A stretch of 54,893 nucleotides of DNA from Spirosoma fluviale. GTDB lineage: Bacteria; Bacteroidota; Bacteroidia; Cytophagales; Spirosomataceae. The notes under the pieces were generated by a model that was not told the DNA's origin, ran no database searches, and saw only the letters and a program-made list of their open reading frames with translations. Of the stretch, positions 36,058-45,041 are shown piece after piece. The position numbers and the translations under genes are program-made. Position 1 is the first letter of the stretch. Every line of letters begins with the position of its first letter. The stretch spans positions 1 through 54,893 of the forward strand of contig CAMBGA010000004.1 of assembly GCA_945866095.1 (NCBI GenBank). Direction: 5' to 3'.

Positions 36058-36085
36058 AAAAACAAAGCTCGTACTTTGGCCAAAA

Positions 36086-36093
36086 CAAATATA
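36086..36093 (-). promoter_or_regulatory. -7 box for lipB (TATATTTG)
   Basis: It is an exact TAnnTTTG match on the minus strand, 28 bases before the lipB ATG. The -33 element is not clear. Confidence 0.4.
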
Positions 36094-36098
36094 CGAGA

Positions 36099-36452
36099 AT
36101 GGCGAAACATTTAAAGCAAGGCCAACAGGCGGAGTGGCTAGCGGCCCGATATTTAACGAACTTAGGTTATTTAATTGTTGAGAAAAATTATAGATCCGGT
36201 AGGGCAGAAGTTGATATTATTGGACAGCTTGGCAAGTTCTTGGTTTTTTTCGAAGTTAAATCATTACAAAAAACATTTCACGGAAATCCCGAGGATAGCA
36301 TAGGTAAACATAAAAAACACATGCTATTTCAAGCAGCAGACGCCTATCAAATGGATAATAATTGGCACCAAGAGGTCCGTTTTGATGCAATTTCGGTTAA
36401 TTTTTACCCGCAAGCCATCAAAATTGAGCATTTCGAAGATGCTTTTTCGTAA
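36099..36452 (+). CDS. YraN/UPF0102-family endonuclease-like protein
   Basis: The 117-residue protein has the UPF0102 pattern: GQQAEWLAARYLTNLGY, then EKNYRSGRAEVDIIG and VFFEVKS, equivalent to the restriction-endonuclease-like D/ExK core. Its biological role is unknown; nuclease function in DNA processing is only inferred from the fold. It is the first of five closely spaced rightward genes up to oriC. Confidence 0.9.
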   Translation: MAKHLKQGQQAEWLAARYLTNLGYLIVEKNYRSGRAEVDIIGQLGKFLVFFEVKSLQKTFHGNPEDSIGKHKKHMLFQAADAYQMDNNWHQEVRFDAISVNFYPQAIKIEHFEDAFS

Positions 36453-36474
36453 ATTCGTAGTTTGAAAAATAAAT

Positions 36475-36885
36475 ATGATTGCATTCTTAACCGAAGACAT
36501 AACATTTGAGTTAAAAGAAAAGCTGAAACATAAGGCTTGGCTTAAAGAGGCGGCGAAAGCTGAAGGCTTTAGAATAGGAGGGCTGAATTATATTTTTTGT
36601 TCCGACGTTTATTTATTGGGCATCAATCAAAAATATTTGGGCCACGACACCTTAACCGATATTGTCACATTCGACAATTCAGAGGACCCCAAAATGATTG
36701 AGGGAGATATATTTATTTCCATTGAAAGGGTTCAAGAAAATGCGTTAAAATTTGACACCGCCGAATCAGAATTAAAGAGAGTGATGGTTCATGGATTATT
36801 GCACCTTGCAGGCTATAAAGACAAGGACACGGCCCAAAAAGAGTTGATGAGAAACAAGGAAAACGAACACCTTAAAAACATATAA
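36475..36885 (+). CDS. ybeY: Endoribonuclease YbeY (rRNA maturation)
   Basis: The 136-residue protein is a YbeY-type metallo-RNase that acts in 16S rRNA 3'-end maturation and ribosome quality control. It has the N-terminal [19 protein letters not shown] and the metal motif [13 protein letters not shown], with H106 and H110. The third His of the canonical H-x3-H-x5-H is Asp (D116), a substitution I know from other Bacteroidota YbeY proteins. It is followed by a perfect parS site and then mnmG. Confidence 0.92.
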   Translation: MIAFLTEDITFELKEKLKHKAWLKEAAKAEGFRIGGLNYIFCSDVYLLGINQKYLGHDTLTDIVTFDNSEDPKMIEGDIFISIERVQENALKFDTAESELKRVMVHGLLHLAGYKDKDTAQKELMRNKENEHLKNI

Positions 36886-36895
36886 ATACATTACG

Positions 36896-36911
36896 TGTTT
36901 CACGTGGAACA
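36896..36911. promoter_or_regulatory. parS site 3 (perfect match)
   Basis: TGTTTCACGTGGAACA is an exact 16-base match to the bacterial parS consensus. It lies between ybeY and mnmG and would also be in the mnmG 5' leader. Confidence 0.92.
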
Positions 36912-36926
36912 CCCAATAAAATTTGC

Positions 36927-38786
36927 ATGCAATATACATACGACGTCATAGTAGTAGGAGCGGGACACGCAGGTTGTGAAGCGGCACATGCAGCAGCACA
37001 AATGGGTTCGCGCGTTTTGCTCATTACCATGAACATGCAAACCATTGCACAAATGTCCTGCAACCCGGCTATGGGCGGGGTAGCCAAAGGGCAGATTGTG
37101 CGAGAAATAGATGCGTTGGGTGGAATGTCTGGAATCATTTCCGACAAAACCATGATACAATTTCGAATGCTGAATCGATCAAAGGGTCCGGCAATGTGGT
37201 CGCCTAGGTGCCAATCAGACAGAATGAGGTTTGCGGAGGAGTGGCGTTGGGCATTGGAAGAAAATAAGAATGTAGATTTTTGGCAAGACTCGGTCCAACA
37301 AATCATCCTAGAAAATGATGAAGTAAAGGGGGTAAAGACGCGTATGGGCATGAGCTATTTTGCGCCGAATGTCGTGTTAACGAATGGAACTTTTTTAAAT
37401 GGGCTCATCCATATAGGAGAGAAGAATTTTGGAGGGGGGAGAATGGCGGAACCAATGGCGATGGGGCTTACGGAACAATTGCTTGAGTTGGGCTTTGAGT
37501 CGGGCAGAATGAAGACCGGCACGCCGCCTAGGGTAGACGGAAGGAGCTTAGATTATGCTGCGATGGAAGAGCAAAAGGGAGACGAAAACCCAAGCTCTTT
37601 TTCATATTTGAGCGAGACCCATATTAAGGAACAGCGCTCATGCTGGATCACGCATACCAACTTAAAAGTTCACGAAGCATTAAGAAAAGGCTTTGATAAA
37701 TCGCCGATGTTTGCGGGAAGAATAAAAGGATTAGGGCCGCGCTATTGCCCATCCGTAGAAGATAAAATAAATCGCTTTGCTGATAAAGACAGTCACCAAA
37801 TCTTTGTGGAACCAGAAGGCTGGAGAACCGTAGAAATCTATGTCAATGGCTTTTCAACATCGCTCCCAGAAGAAATACAATTTGAGGCCATTCGATTAAT
37901 TACTGGATTTGAAAAAGCCAAAATGTTTAGGCCTGGATATGCAATTGAGTATGACTATTTCCCTCCGACCCAATTAAAGTCGACGCTTGAAACAAAAAGA
38001 ATAAGTGGTCTGTTTTTTGCGGGTCAAATTAATGGGACAACGGGATATGAAGAAGCGGCTTGCCAAGGACTAATGGCGGGAATTAATGCACATCAAAAAA
38101 CACATCATTTAGATCCCTTTACTTTGTCAAGATCTGATGCCTACATAGGCGTTTTGATTGACGATTTGATCAACAAAGGAACAGATGAGCCTTATCGTAT
38201 GTTTACGTCGAGGGCCGAATTTAGAACCTTGCTTAGACAAGACAATGCGGATGAGCGATTGACCGACAAAGGATTTAAACTGGGTCTGGCCACACAAAAA
38301 AGAATGGACCGCTTCGTTCAGAAAAAATCGAATGTGGCTGCTCTAATGAGTGAAATAAAAATGATTAAAATTCGCCCTGAAAATATAAACGATTGGCTTG
38401 AAAATAATCAAAGTTCCCCTATCCGAGAAGGCACGCCATTGGTCAATTTATTAAGGCGTTCTGATTTAAGTTTTGAGGCGTTGCTGACCAACGAGCATTT
38501 CAAGGAAATTAAAAACGGCTATACGAATGAAGAATTAGAACAAGTAGAAATCATTGTTAAATACGAGAGCTATATAGAGAAGGAAAGGCTCATGGTTGAC
38601 AAAATGAAAACTATGGAAGACTTAGCGATTCCAGCAAGTTTTGATTACGATAAAATCAAAACCTTGTCCACCGAATCAAGAATAAAACTAAAAGCCATTA
38701 GGCCTGAAACCATAGGACAGGCAAGTCGGATTTCCGGCGTTTCGGCTTCCGATGTTTCTATTTTACTTTTGTTTATGGGTCGATAA
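36927..38786 (+). CDS. mnmG: tRNA uridine-5-carboxymethylaminomethyl(34) synthesis enzyme MnmG (GidA)
   Basis: The 619-residue FAD enzyme works with MnmE to modify wobble U34 of tRNAs. The FAD-binding [12 protein letters not shown] (residues 9-20), [23 protein letters not shown] and the redox-Cys region TGTPPRVDG are typical. The C-terminal helical domain ends with [18 protein letters not shown]. Length is normal. mnmG is often near the origin of replication in bacteria, and here oriC is 2.5 kb beyond its end. The stop overlaps the next ATG by one base. Confidence 0.98.
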   Translation: MQYTYDVIVVGAGHAGCEAAHAAAQMGSRVLLITMNMQTIAQMSCNPAMGGVAKGQIVREIDALGGMSGIISDKTMIQFRMLNRSKGPAMWSPRCQSDRMRFAEEWRWALEENKNVDFWQDSVQQIILENDEVKGVKTRMGMSYFAPNVVLTNGTFLNGLIHIGEKNFGGGRMAEPMAMGLTEQLLELGFESGRMKTGTPPRVDGRSLDYAAMEEQKGDENPSSFSYLSETHIKEQRSCWITHTNLKVHEALRKGFDKSPMFAGRIKGLGPRYCPSVEDKINRFADKDSHQIFVEPEGWRTVEIYVNGFSTSLPEEIQFEAIRLITGFEKAKMFRPGYAIEYDYFPPTQLKSTLETKRISGLFFAGQINGTTGYEEAACQGLMAGINAHQKTHHLDPFTLSRSDAYIGVLIDDLINKGTDEPYRMFTSRAEFRTLLRQDNADERLTDKGFKLGLATQKRMDRFVQKKSNVAALMSEIKMIKIRPENINDWLENNQSSPIREGTPLVNLLRRSDLSFEALLTNEHFKEIKNGYTNEELEQVEIIVKYESYIEKERLMVDKMKTMEDLAIPASFDYDKIKTLSTESRIKLKAIRPETIGQASRISGVSASDVSILLLFMGR

Positions 38787-39673
38787 TGATGGAAAAACTA
38801 AGCTCATGTCCTGCCTGCGGTGAAACAAAAATATTGCCCTTTTTAACGGCAAAAGATTATACCGTCTCTAAAGAAACCTTCGAGGTCACTCGTTGCCAGG
38901 CGTGCGAATTACTGTTTACAAATCCTAGGCCAACCGCCTCCGAGGCAGGTCCTTATTATAAGTCGGACAATTACATTTCACATAGCGATACCCAAGAAGG
39001 AATCATTAATAAGCTCTACCACTTAATTCGAAATTTTACTTTAAAACAAAAAGCGCGGTGGATCGAAAAAGAGAAAACAGGCAATATTGAGCTGCTAGAT
39101 ATTGGTTGTGGAAATGGTCACTTTCTTCATGCATGTCAAAAAGCCGGATGGAAAATTAGCGGAATGGAGTTAGACCCCGTAACCGCTGCAAGAGCCACGT
39201 CCATGCTGGGCATTGATATTTATCCTTCGATCAAAGAAATTCCTAAAGAAGAAAAATTTAGATTGATTTCCCTTTGGCATGTACTGGAACACGTGTATGA
39301 GCTTGAGGAATATTTTACCTTTTTCAAATCTAGAATCGCGAAAGAGGGGGTCTTACTTTTGGCATTGCCTAATTCTAAAAGTTTTGATGCACAACATTTT
39401 AAAGAGCATTGGGCGGCCTATGATGTCCCAAGACATATCTACCATTTCGACCCAAGTACAATCGAGTCCTTGGCTAAAAAACATGGGTTTAAATTAAAAT
39501 CAACTAGGGGCCAGATTTTTGATAGTTTTTATATCTCATTACTCAGTCATGAATATAAAACGGGCAAGAAGAAATTGATCCGCTCATTTATGGTCGGTTT
39601 GTGGTCTAACCTAAGCGCCTATTTTGGCAAAGGAAATTATTCAAGTAATTTATATATTTTTGAGCATGTCTGA
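38786..39673 (+). CDS. Class I SAM-dependent methyltransferase with N-terminal zinc ribbon
   Basis: The 295-residue protein has an N-terminal CxxC pair set (C8, C11, C37, C40), followed by a SAM-binding Rossmann domain with LLDIGCGNGHFL near residue 105 and SLWHVLEHV. This C-methyltransferase-like layout is common among sugar and small-molecule methyltransferases of cell-surface loci. The substrate is unknown. It overlaps mnmG by one base and the lipoprotein gene by 8. Confidence 0.85.
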   Translation: MMEKLSSCPACGETKILPFLTAKDYTVSKETFEVTRCQACELLFTNPRPTASEAGPYYKSDNYISHSDTQEGIINKLYHLIRNFTLKQKARWIEKEKTGNIELLDIGCGNGHFLHACQKAGWKISGMELDPVTAARATSMLGIDIYPSIKEIPKEEKFRLISLWHVLEHVYELEEYFTFFKSRIAKEGVLLLALPNSKSFDAQHFKEHWAAYDVPRHIYHFDPSTIESLAKKHGFKLKSTRGQIFDSFYISLLSHEYKTGKKKLIRSFMVGLWSNLSAYFGKGNYSSNLYIFEHV

Positions 39674-41297
39674 TCTTCGAAGCAAACAGGTTGTTCTCCT
39701 TTTCTTTTTTTTTGTCACGGCTTTATTAATGATTCAAAGTTGTGCACAAATGGCTAGCCCTCCGGGTGGAAAAAAAGATACACTTGCGCCTAAGTTGGTC
39801 ACTTCCATTCCGCTCAATAAGAGTAAGAATTACAAAGGGAAAAAATTGGAGCTAGTGTTTAATGAATATGTCAACGTTAGAAATCTAAATCAAGAATTAC
39901 TTATCACGCCCAATATAGGCACCTACCAAACGCGTATTCGGCCCAATGGCTTGAGCATATTATTGGACAGCTCCCTAAAAGACCAAACAACCTATACCTT
40001 CAATTTTAGAAATTCGATCGAAGATATGTCAGAAAGAAATGTTGGCAAAAACATCAAACTCGTATTTAGCACATCAAACACGATTGATTCTCTAAGTATT
40101 ACAGGGAAAATTAAACTGGTCGACCTAAATAAAGCTTTTGAAAATGTTTTGGTGGGCCTATATCCCTATAATGACACACTTCGAATCGATAAGGCAAAGC
40201 CTTATTATTTCACAAAGACCGATACCTCGGGTATTTATACCTTAGAGAATTTGGCACAAGGGAAGTATTATATGGCTGCATTTATAGATGCCAACAACAA
40301 CCTTTTGTATAACTCGAGTAAAGAACCGGTTGATTTTTTGACGGAGCCATTTTTTACCCTAAACAAAAATGAAACCAAGAATTTTTCTATCTCGCTTCAA
40401 AATCTAGATCCTCTAAAAGTTACCAAAACAACAAGCACAGCCAAAACGGTTTTATATGAAATGAGCCGAGGAATTAAGGACCTAGAATTAGAAAACAAGA
40501 AAGGCCTCGTCTACCAAATAGAAGGAAATAAAAACATCCGAATTTATGTGAAAAACCAGGAGGCAAAAGACACGTTGTTCCTGAGTGCCAACGTGACAGA
40601 CTCGCTAAATAGGAAAATTGAAATACCCTTAAAAGTAAAATTCCGGGAGCTAATTAAAAAAGAAAAGATTGTTCGAACAACCTTACAGGTAAGTTATCTG
40701 CCGGCTCAGGGGAAATATGTTTCGCCAGAGGATTCATTGGTCTTAGGCTTTCCTAAACCTGTTGTTTCTTGGGATAGCAAACGAGTCCAATTTATAACTG
40801 AAGAAAACGAAACTATCACGCTGCCCGATGAAGCGTACATGTGGAACAAATATTCTAACCAATTGACCATTAAACGATCGTTTTTGCCGTACAGGGCGAA
40901 ATTTTTACTTAACCTAGAAAAGGGGGCCTTCGTTAGTGTCGAAAATGATTCCAGCGACGTCCAAAAACAAGCATTTCAATTCCAGGATTTAGAAGAGTAC
41001 GGAAGCATAGAGGGAAAGGTCGGCGAGCTGCCTAGTAACTATATAGTACAACTTCTGAATGCCGCTAACATGCAAGTCTTATATGAACAGAATACAAGCC
41101 AAAAATTCAATTTTTTACATATTGAACCAGGCGTCTATATGATTAGGGCCATCGAAGACACAAATAAAAATGGATATAAAGATATTGGCAATTTTATATT
41201 AAAAATAAAGCCGGAAAGCGTCTTTTATTTAGAGGGAAAAGTGAAATTAAAGGCAAATTTTCAAATTACTGATTTATTGATAAGTGCCCAAAACTAA
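39666..41297 (+). CDS. Lipoprotein with Ig-like (Big_5/SbsA-type) domain
   Basis: The 543-residue protein has a lipoprotein signal peptide with lipobox IQSC (Cys26), then a Big_5-type Ig-like domain near residues 45-130 (LELVFNEYVNVRNLNQELLI), a SpaA-like beta segment (GVYMIRAIEDTNKNGYKD) and more beta-rich sequence. It is probably anchored in the outer membrane or inner-membrane face of the periplasm. The frame is open from 39624, but only the ATG at 39666 gives the signal peptide. Its stop codon touches the first DnaA box of oriC. Confidence 0.85.
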   Translation: MSDLRSKQVVLLFFFFVTALLMIQSCAQMASPPGGKKDTLAPKLVTSIPLNKSKNYKGKKLELVFNEYVNVRNLNQELLITPNIGTYQTRIRPNGLSILLDSSLKDQTTYTFNFRNSIEDMSERNVGKNIKLVFSTSNTIDSLSITGKIKLVDLNKAFENVLVGLYPYNDTLRIDKAKPYYFTKTDTSGIYTLENLAQGKYYMAAFIDANNNLLYNSSKEPVDFLTEPFFTLNKNETKNFSISLQNLDPLKVTKTTSTAKTVLYEMSRGIKDLELENKKGLVYQIEGNKNIRIYVKNQEAKDTLFLSANVTDSLNRKIEIPLKVKFRELIKKEKIVRTTLQVSYLPAQGKYVSPEDSLVLGFPKPVVSWDSKRVQFITEENETITLPDEAYMWNKYSNQLTIKRSFLPYRAKFLLNLEKGAFVSVENDSSDVQKQAFQFQDLEEYGSIEGKVGELPSNYIVQLLNAANMQVLYEQNTSQKFNFLHIEPGVYMIRAIEDTNKNGYKDIGNFILKIKPESVFYLEGKVKLKANFQITDLLISAQN

Positions 41298-41579
41298 TGT
41301 GGATAAGTGCCCAAATTGTACACATGTTATCCACAAAGTTAAAGGCCCATTGTGTATAAATAAAATTTGGCCAAGTGCTTGTGGATAACTAATTACTTAT
41401 CCACAACCAAATGAAAACTTATCCACTTAGTAATAATGGCATTGAAAAATATAAGTGTTTAATTATCTGCTAGTTGAAAAGCTATTTTAGACTTATCCAC
41501 TTATCCACAGACATCAATAATGAAGAACAAAAAAGATGTATTTAAAATTTTATTTCTTTTAATTATACTATGTGGATAA
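41298..41579. other. oriC: Chromosomal replication origin (oriC)
   Basis: This AT-rich gap carries a dense DnaA-box cluster. Perfect TTATCCACA boxes lie at 41298-41306 (-), 41327-41335 (+), 41380-41388 (-), 41397-41405 (+), 41501-41509 (+) and 41571-41579 (-). One-mismatch boxes TTATCCACT lie at 41419-41427 and 41493-41501, an R2-like TTATACACA at 41351-41359 (-), and TTGTACACA at 41316-41324. An almost pure A/T stretch (about 41510-41570) follows the paired boxes and could be the unwinding element. About 0.002 perfect boxes are expected by chance in this length. Nearby parS sites and mnmG agree. dnaA is not adjacent. Confidence 0.92.
41510..41570. other. Candidate DNA unwinding element of oriC
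   Basis: The stretch is more than 80% A/T with long A and T runs, directly beside the head-to-tail DnaA boxes at 41493-41509. It was assigned by position and composition only. Confidence 0.5.
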
Positions 41580-43084
41580 AGTGTTTCTTTTTCTGTCTGA
41601 TTTTAAATCAAGTCTTTGGCCTAGATAATCATTTGATTGTTCAAGATTCTATTTCCAATCAAAAGTTCAAATCTGAATTCAAATCCATTCAATTAATTAA
41701 AAATGAAAAAAAGCGAAACAAGCTACTGGAAGAATTTGTAAGTAATCATGTAATTAATGGTGATTTATTTACTAATTATGCCTATAATTTGTTTAATGAA
41801 GATAATTTAGCATTAATATGGCTTGATGAATGTGGAAGGAATGTGGATAACTTATTAAAAACGGGAGATTTATCTTTGGTGCAGCAATTTGCTTATGGAT
41901 TATATGAACAACAAATTCCCTTTTCAGAAATAGAGCGATTATTCATTCAGAAAATCCAACAATTTCCCAATGATCCTAATTTAATCGAGTTGTTAGTGAG
42001 TACGTATATTTTTAATGGGGATTGGGACAAGGCTTGGAATCAGCGAAGGGCTTTGGATATGCGATATAAAAATGAGCAGGGTAAGCGCTTGTTAGAATTT
42101 GCTTCCTATATTTTTCAAAGTCAGCAATGGCCTTTGGCTAGTCAAATATTTGATTACTTGATTAAAAGTTATCCCGGATCCAATCAAAAGCCCCGTTGGC
42201 AACAAATGTCAATTGCCGCCCGAGAACAAGTTGTTTTGAGAAAAGAGAATCCGGAAATAGCCGAAGTGAGGAATTTAATTAGTGCTTACCAGAAATTAAG
42301 AAGTGACCGGGGGGATAATGCCATATCAATGAGTTCATATTGGCAGGAGGCGAAATTGTATGCATACCAATTAAAGCAATTGGATTCTGCGGTTATAGTA
42401 TTAAACAAGGGAATTTTGTTGGCGCAAAATGATCTCGATTTACAAGCGCAAATGAAACTGGAGCTCGGAGATATTTTAACGTATGAAGGAAAAAAATACG
42501 ATGCATTAATTCAATATGCTCAAGTGGAAAAGCAAGTCAAAGATTCCCCGCTGGCCTACGAAGCAAAAATCAAAACGGCCAAATTGTATTTTTATACCGG
42601 AGATTTTGAATTAGCCAAAGAGCTCGCAGATATTTTAAAGCAGGGAACACAAAGGGAGATTGCCAACGATGCGCTAGAATTAAGCTTATTGATTGAGGAT
42701 AATACAGGAATAGACTCTTTGGAGGTGGGCTTGAAAAATTTTGCCAACATCCGATTTATGTATGATCAAAAAAGGTGGGCCGAGGGGGATTCTTTGTTGG
42801 CAATCGTGACAAATCAGAACAAACAAGAAAGCTTACAAGACGATATTTTATATCTTAGATCTACTCGAGCGAGACAAAAAGGAGAGAATGCGCTTGCCAA
42901 AGAAATGTATTGGGAAATTTTTAAAAAGTTTCCCGAGGATATTTATGGCGACGATGCTTTATTTTATTTTTTGACGTTAAGCGATACGGCCAATAGTGAG
43001 CCATTTCTTTTATTTATCAAACAATATCCTAGTAGTTTACACCTAAGTGATGTAAGGGTAATGTTAAACAATGCAAAAAAATAA
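41570..43084 (+). CDS. Exported TPR-type protein beside oriC
   Basis: The 504-residue protein has a short signal peptide (MWIKCFFFCLILNQVFG). Several TPR-like helical repeats follow (NGDWDKAWNQRRALDMRY, SQQWPLASQIFDYLIKSYP, EGKKYDALIQYAQVEKQV, FYTGDFELAKELADIL). It is probably periplasmic and protein-binding. The second to fourth codons lie within a DnaA box, and another perfect box occurs at 41842-41850, so its 5' part overlaps the origin. No other start codon gives a signal peptide. Confidence 0.8.
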   Translation: MWIKCFFFCLILNQVFGLDNHLIVQDSISNQKFKSEFKSIQLIKNEKKRNKLLEEFVSNHVINGDLFTNYAYNLFNEDNLALIWLDECGRNVDNLLKTGDLSLVQQFAYGLYEQQIPFSEIERLFIQKIQQFPNDPNLIELLVSTYIFNGDWDKAWNQRRALDMRYKNEQGKRLLEFASYIFQSQQWPLASQIFDYLIKSYPGSNQKPRWQQMSIAAREQVVLRKENPEIAEVRNLISAYQKLRSDRGDNAISMSSYWQEAKLYAYQLKQLDSAVIVLNKGILLAQNDLDLQAQMKLELGDILTYEGKKYDALIQYAQVEKQVKDSPLAYEAKIKTAKLYFYTGDFELAKELADILKQGTQREIANDALELSLLIEDNTGIDSLEVGLKNFANIRFMYDQKRWAEGDSLLAIVTNQNKQESLQDDILYLRSTRARQKGENALAKEMYWEIFKKFPEDIYGDDALFYFLTLSDTANSEPFLLFIKQYPSSLHLSDVRVMLNNAKK

Positions 43085-43118
43085 TTTAATAGTACTATTT
43101 AGGTTCGGCACAAACCAT

Positions 43119-43126
43119 TAACTTTG
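43119..43126 (+). promoter_or_regulatory. -7 box for the acyl-CoA ligase gene (TAACTTTG)
   Basis: It is an exact TAnnTTTG match 20 bases before the ATG at 43146; a TTTA stands near the -33 position. Confidence 0.45.
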
Positions 43127-43145
43127 ATTTAAAATCTATTTAAAT

Positions 43146-44921
43146 ATGTCAATAAACCACAACTTCACCCGGGTTTTCGATTTGTTAAAACCTCTTGAAA
43201 CGCATCAAATTCCTGATTTATTTTGTCAAAAGCGAGACGGAGAATGGAGAAAATACTCCAGCTCAGAAGCGCTAGAAAACATTCAAACAATCGCCCTAGG
43301 CCTGTTGGAACTAGGTTTAAAGCCTGGAGAAAAAGTCGCGATTATTTCAGGAAATAGGCCACATTGGAACTTTGTTGATTTTGCCACGCAAATTATAGGG
43401 GGCGTAACGGTGCCCATGTATCCGACGATCACGATTGAAGATTACGAATTTATCTTTGAAAATGCAGAAGTAAAATTTGTGTTTGTTGAGGGCGAAGACT
43501 TGTACTTTAAAGCAAAGGAAGCCTCTAAGAAAAACAAAGGCGTTAAAGAGATTTTTACGTTTGATCCCGTTGAGGGGGCGAAATCTTGGTCCACGGTGAA
43601 AGAAAAGGGTGAAGGAAAAGATGCAAGCATTTTGCAAAATTTGATGGATGCTGTTAAGCCGGACGATTTATTGACTTTAATTTATACCTCTGGAACGACC
43701 GGGCGCCCCAAAGGGGTGATGTTGACGCATCATAATATTGTCAGCAATATTAAATCTACTGACCGAGGAAACTATTTTGGATTAATGAATGGCGACAGGA
43801 CCCTGAGCTTTTTGCCATTATGCCATATTTATGAGCGCACGACGATTTATGTTTATTTGTTTTATCGCGCTTCAACGTACTATGCCGAAAGCATGGAAAC
43901 CATTGCCGATAACATCAGAGAGGTTCAGCCGACCATGTTTACTTCAGTGCCACGATTATTAGAAAAGATTTATGATAAAATCATGGCGAAGGGCAATGAG
44001 CTTACGGGGATCAAAAGAACCTTGTTTTTTGGCGCCATCGAGTTTGGCTTAAGCTATGATCCCATGAAAAAATTGGGATTAATCGATTCGCTCAAGCTTG
44101 GGCTTTATCGAAAATTGATTTTCAGCAAATGGAAAGAGGCTCTTGGGGGCCGAGTGAGATTAATCGCTTCTGGATCTGCCGCTTTACAACCACGCTTATC
44201 TCGGGTGTTTTGGGCAGCCGGAATCCCTGTTTCGGAAGGATATGGATTAACGGAAACATCGCCCATTATATCGATCTCTAAGGTAAATCCACCAGATTTT
44301 CAAGTGGGTTGCGTGGGTTCTGTTTTAGATTGCGTGGAAGTGAAAATTGCCGAGGATGGGGAGATTTTAGCCAAAGGCGATTCGATCATGCCTGGGTATT
44401 ATAAAAATCCGGAGGCAACAGCCGAGGCGATTGACAAGGACGGTTGGTTCCATACGGGTGACATAGGCATTTTTGTGGATGGAAAATATTTAAAAATAAC
44501 CGATCGCAAGAAAGAAATTTTCAAAACTTCGGGCGGAAAATACGTCGCTCCCCAATTGGTCGAAAATAAATTAAAGGAATCATCTTTTATCGAACAATGT
44601 ATGGTGACGGGCGAAGGCCAAAAGTTTCCATCGGCATTGATAATACCGGAATTTACCGCTTTGGGTGTTTGGTGTAAGCAACAAGAAATCAATGCAAATT
44701 CGCCCCAGGAAATGATTGCAAATAAAAGAGTCATCGCCAAATTGGAAGAAGAGGTATTGATGACTATGGCTTCTGTGGCCCAATATGAACAGGTGAAGAA
44801 GTTTGTTTTATTGCCTCGTTTATTTACGATTTCAGATGGGGAAATTACGCCTACGCTAAAATTAAAGCGGAAGCAAATTTATGCGAAGCACGAGGCGGCC
44901 ATTTTAGAATTATATAAATAG
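43146..44921 (+). CDS. Long-chain fatty acid-CoA ligase (AMP-binding family)
   Basis: The 591-residue protein activates fatty acids to acyl-CoA by way of an acyl-adenylate. It has TSGTTGRPKG (181-190, P-loop), YGLTETSP, and GWFHTGDIG followed by ITDRKKEIFKTSGGKY, which are the long-chain ACS motifs. Length is that of FadD15-like bacterial synthetases. It has its own -7 promoter box and is likely monocistronic. It serves lipid synthesis or beta-oxidation. Confidence 0.93.
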   Translation: MSINHNFTRVFDLLKPLETHQIPDLFCQKRDGEWRKYSSSEALENIQTIALGLLELGLKPGEKVAIISGNRPHWNFVDFATQIIGGVTVPMYPTITIEDYEFIFENAEVKFVFVEGEDLYFKAKEASKKNKGVKEIFTFDPVEGAKSWSTVKEKGEGKDASILQNLMDAVKPDDLLTLIYTSGTTGRPKGVMLTHHNIVSNIKSTDRGNYFGLMNGDRTLSFLPLCHIYERTTIYVYLFYRASTYYAESMETIADNIREVQPTMFTSVPRLLEKIYDKIMAKGNELTGIKRTLFFGAIEFGLSYDPMKKLGLIDSLKLGLYRKLIFSKWKEALGGRVRLIASGSAALQPRLSRVFWAAGIPVSEGYGLTETSPIISISKVNPPDFQVGCVGSVLDCVEVKIAEDGEILAKGDSIMPGYYKNPEATAEAIDKDGWFHTGDIGIFVDGKYLKITDRKKEIFKTSGGKYVAPQLVENKLKESSFIEQCMVTGEGQKFPSALIIPEFTALGVWCKQQEINANSPQEMIANKRVIAKLEEEVLMTMASVAQYEQVKKFVLLPRLFTISDGEITPTLKLKRKQIYAKHEAAILELYK

Positions 44922-44956
44922 TATTCTTTTTGGGGCGACCCATTAAATAAATTTGA

Positions 44957-44987
44957 TTGTGTCGCTCTGCTATTTTTTGTAATTTTG
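44957..44987 (+). promoter_or_regulatory. Promoter of the exopolysaccharide locus (TTG-N20-TAATTTTG)
   Basis: TTG at 44957-44959 and TAATTTTG at 44980-44987 are separated by exactly 20 bases, a full Bacteroidota promoter. The start is expected near 44994, leaving a leader of about 48 bases with a small GAGGC/GCCTC hairpin (45001-45024). Confidence 0.65.
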
Positions 44988-45041
44988 CCCCTTATATCGT
45001 GAGGCAAACTAATTTTTTGGCCTCCATTTAAAGTTTATTAT

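Noticed and set aside
43087-43098. Palindrome AATAGTACTATT after the TPR gene as a terminator
   Set aside because: No loop of useful size and no T tract; too weak.
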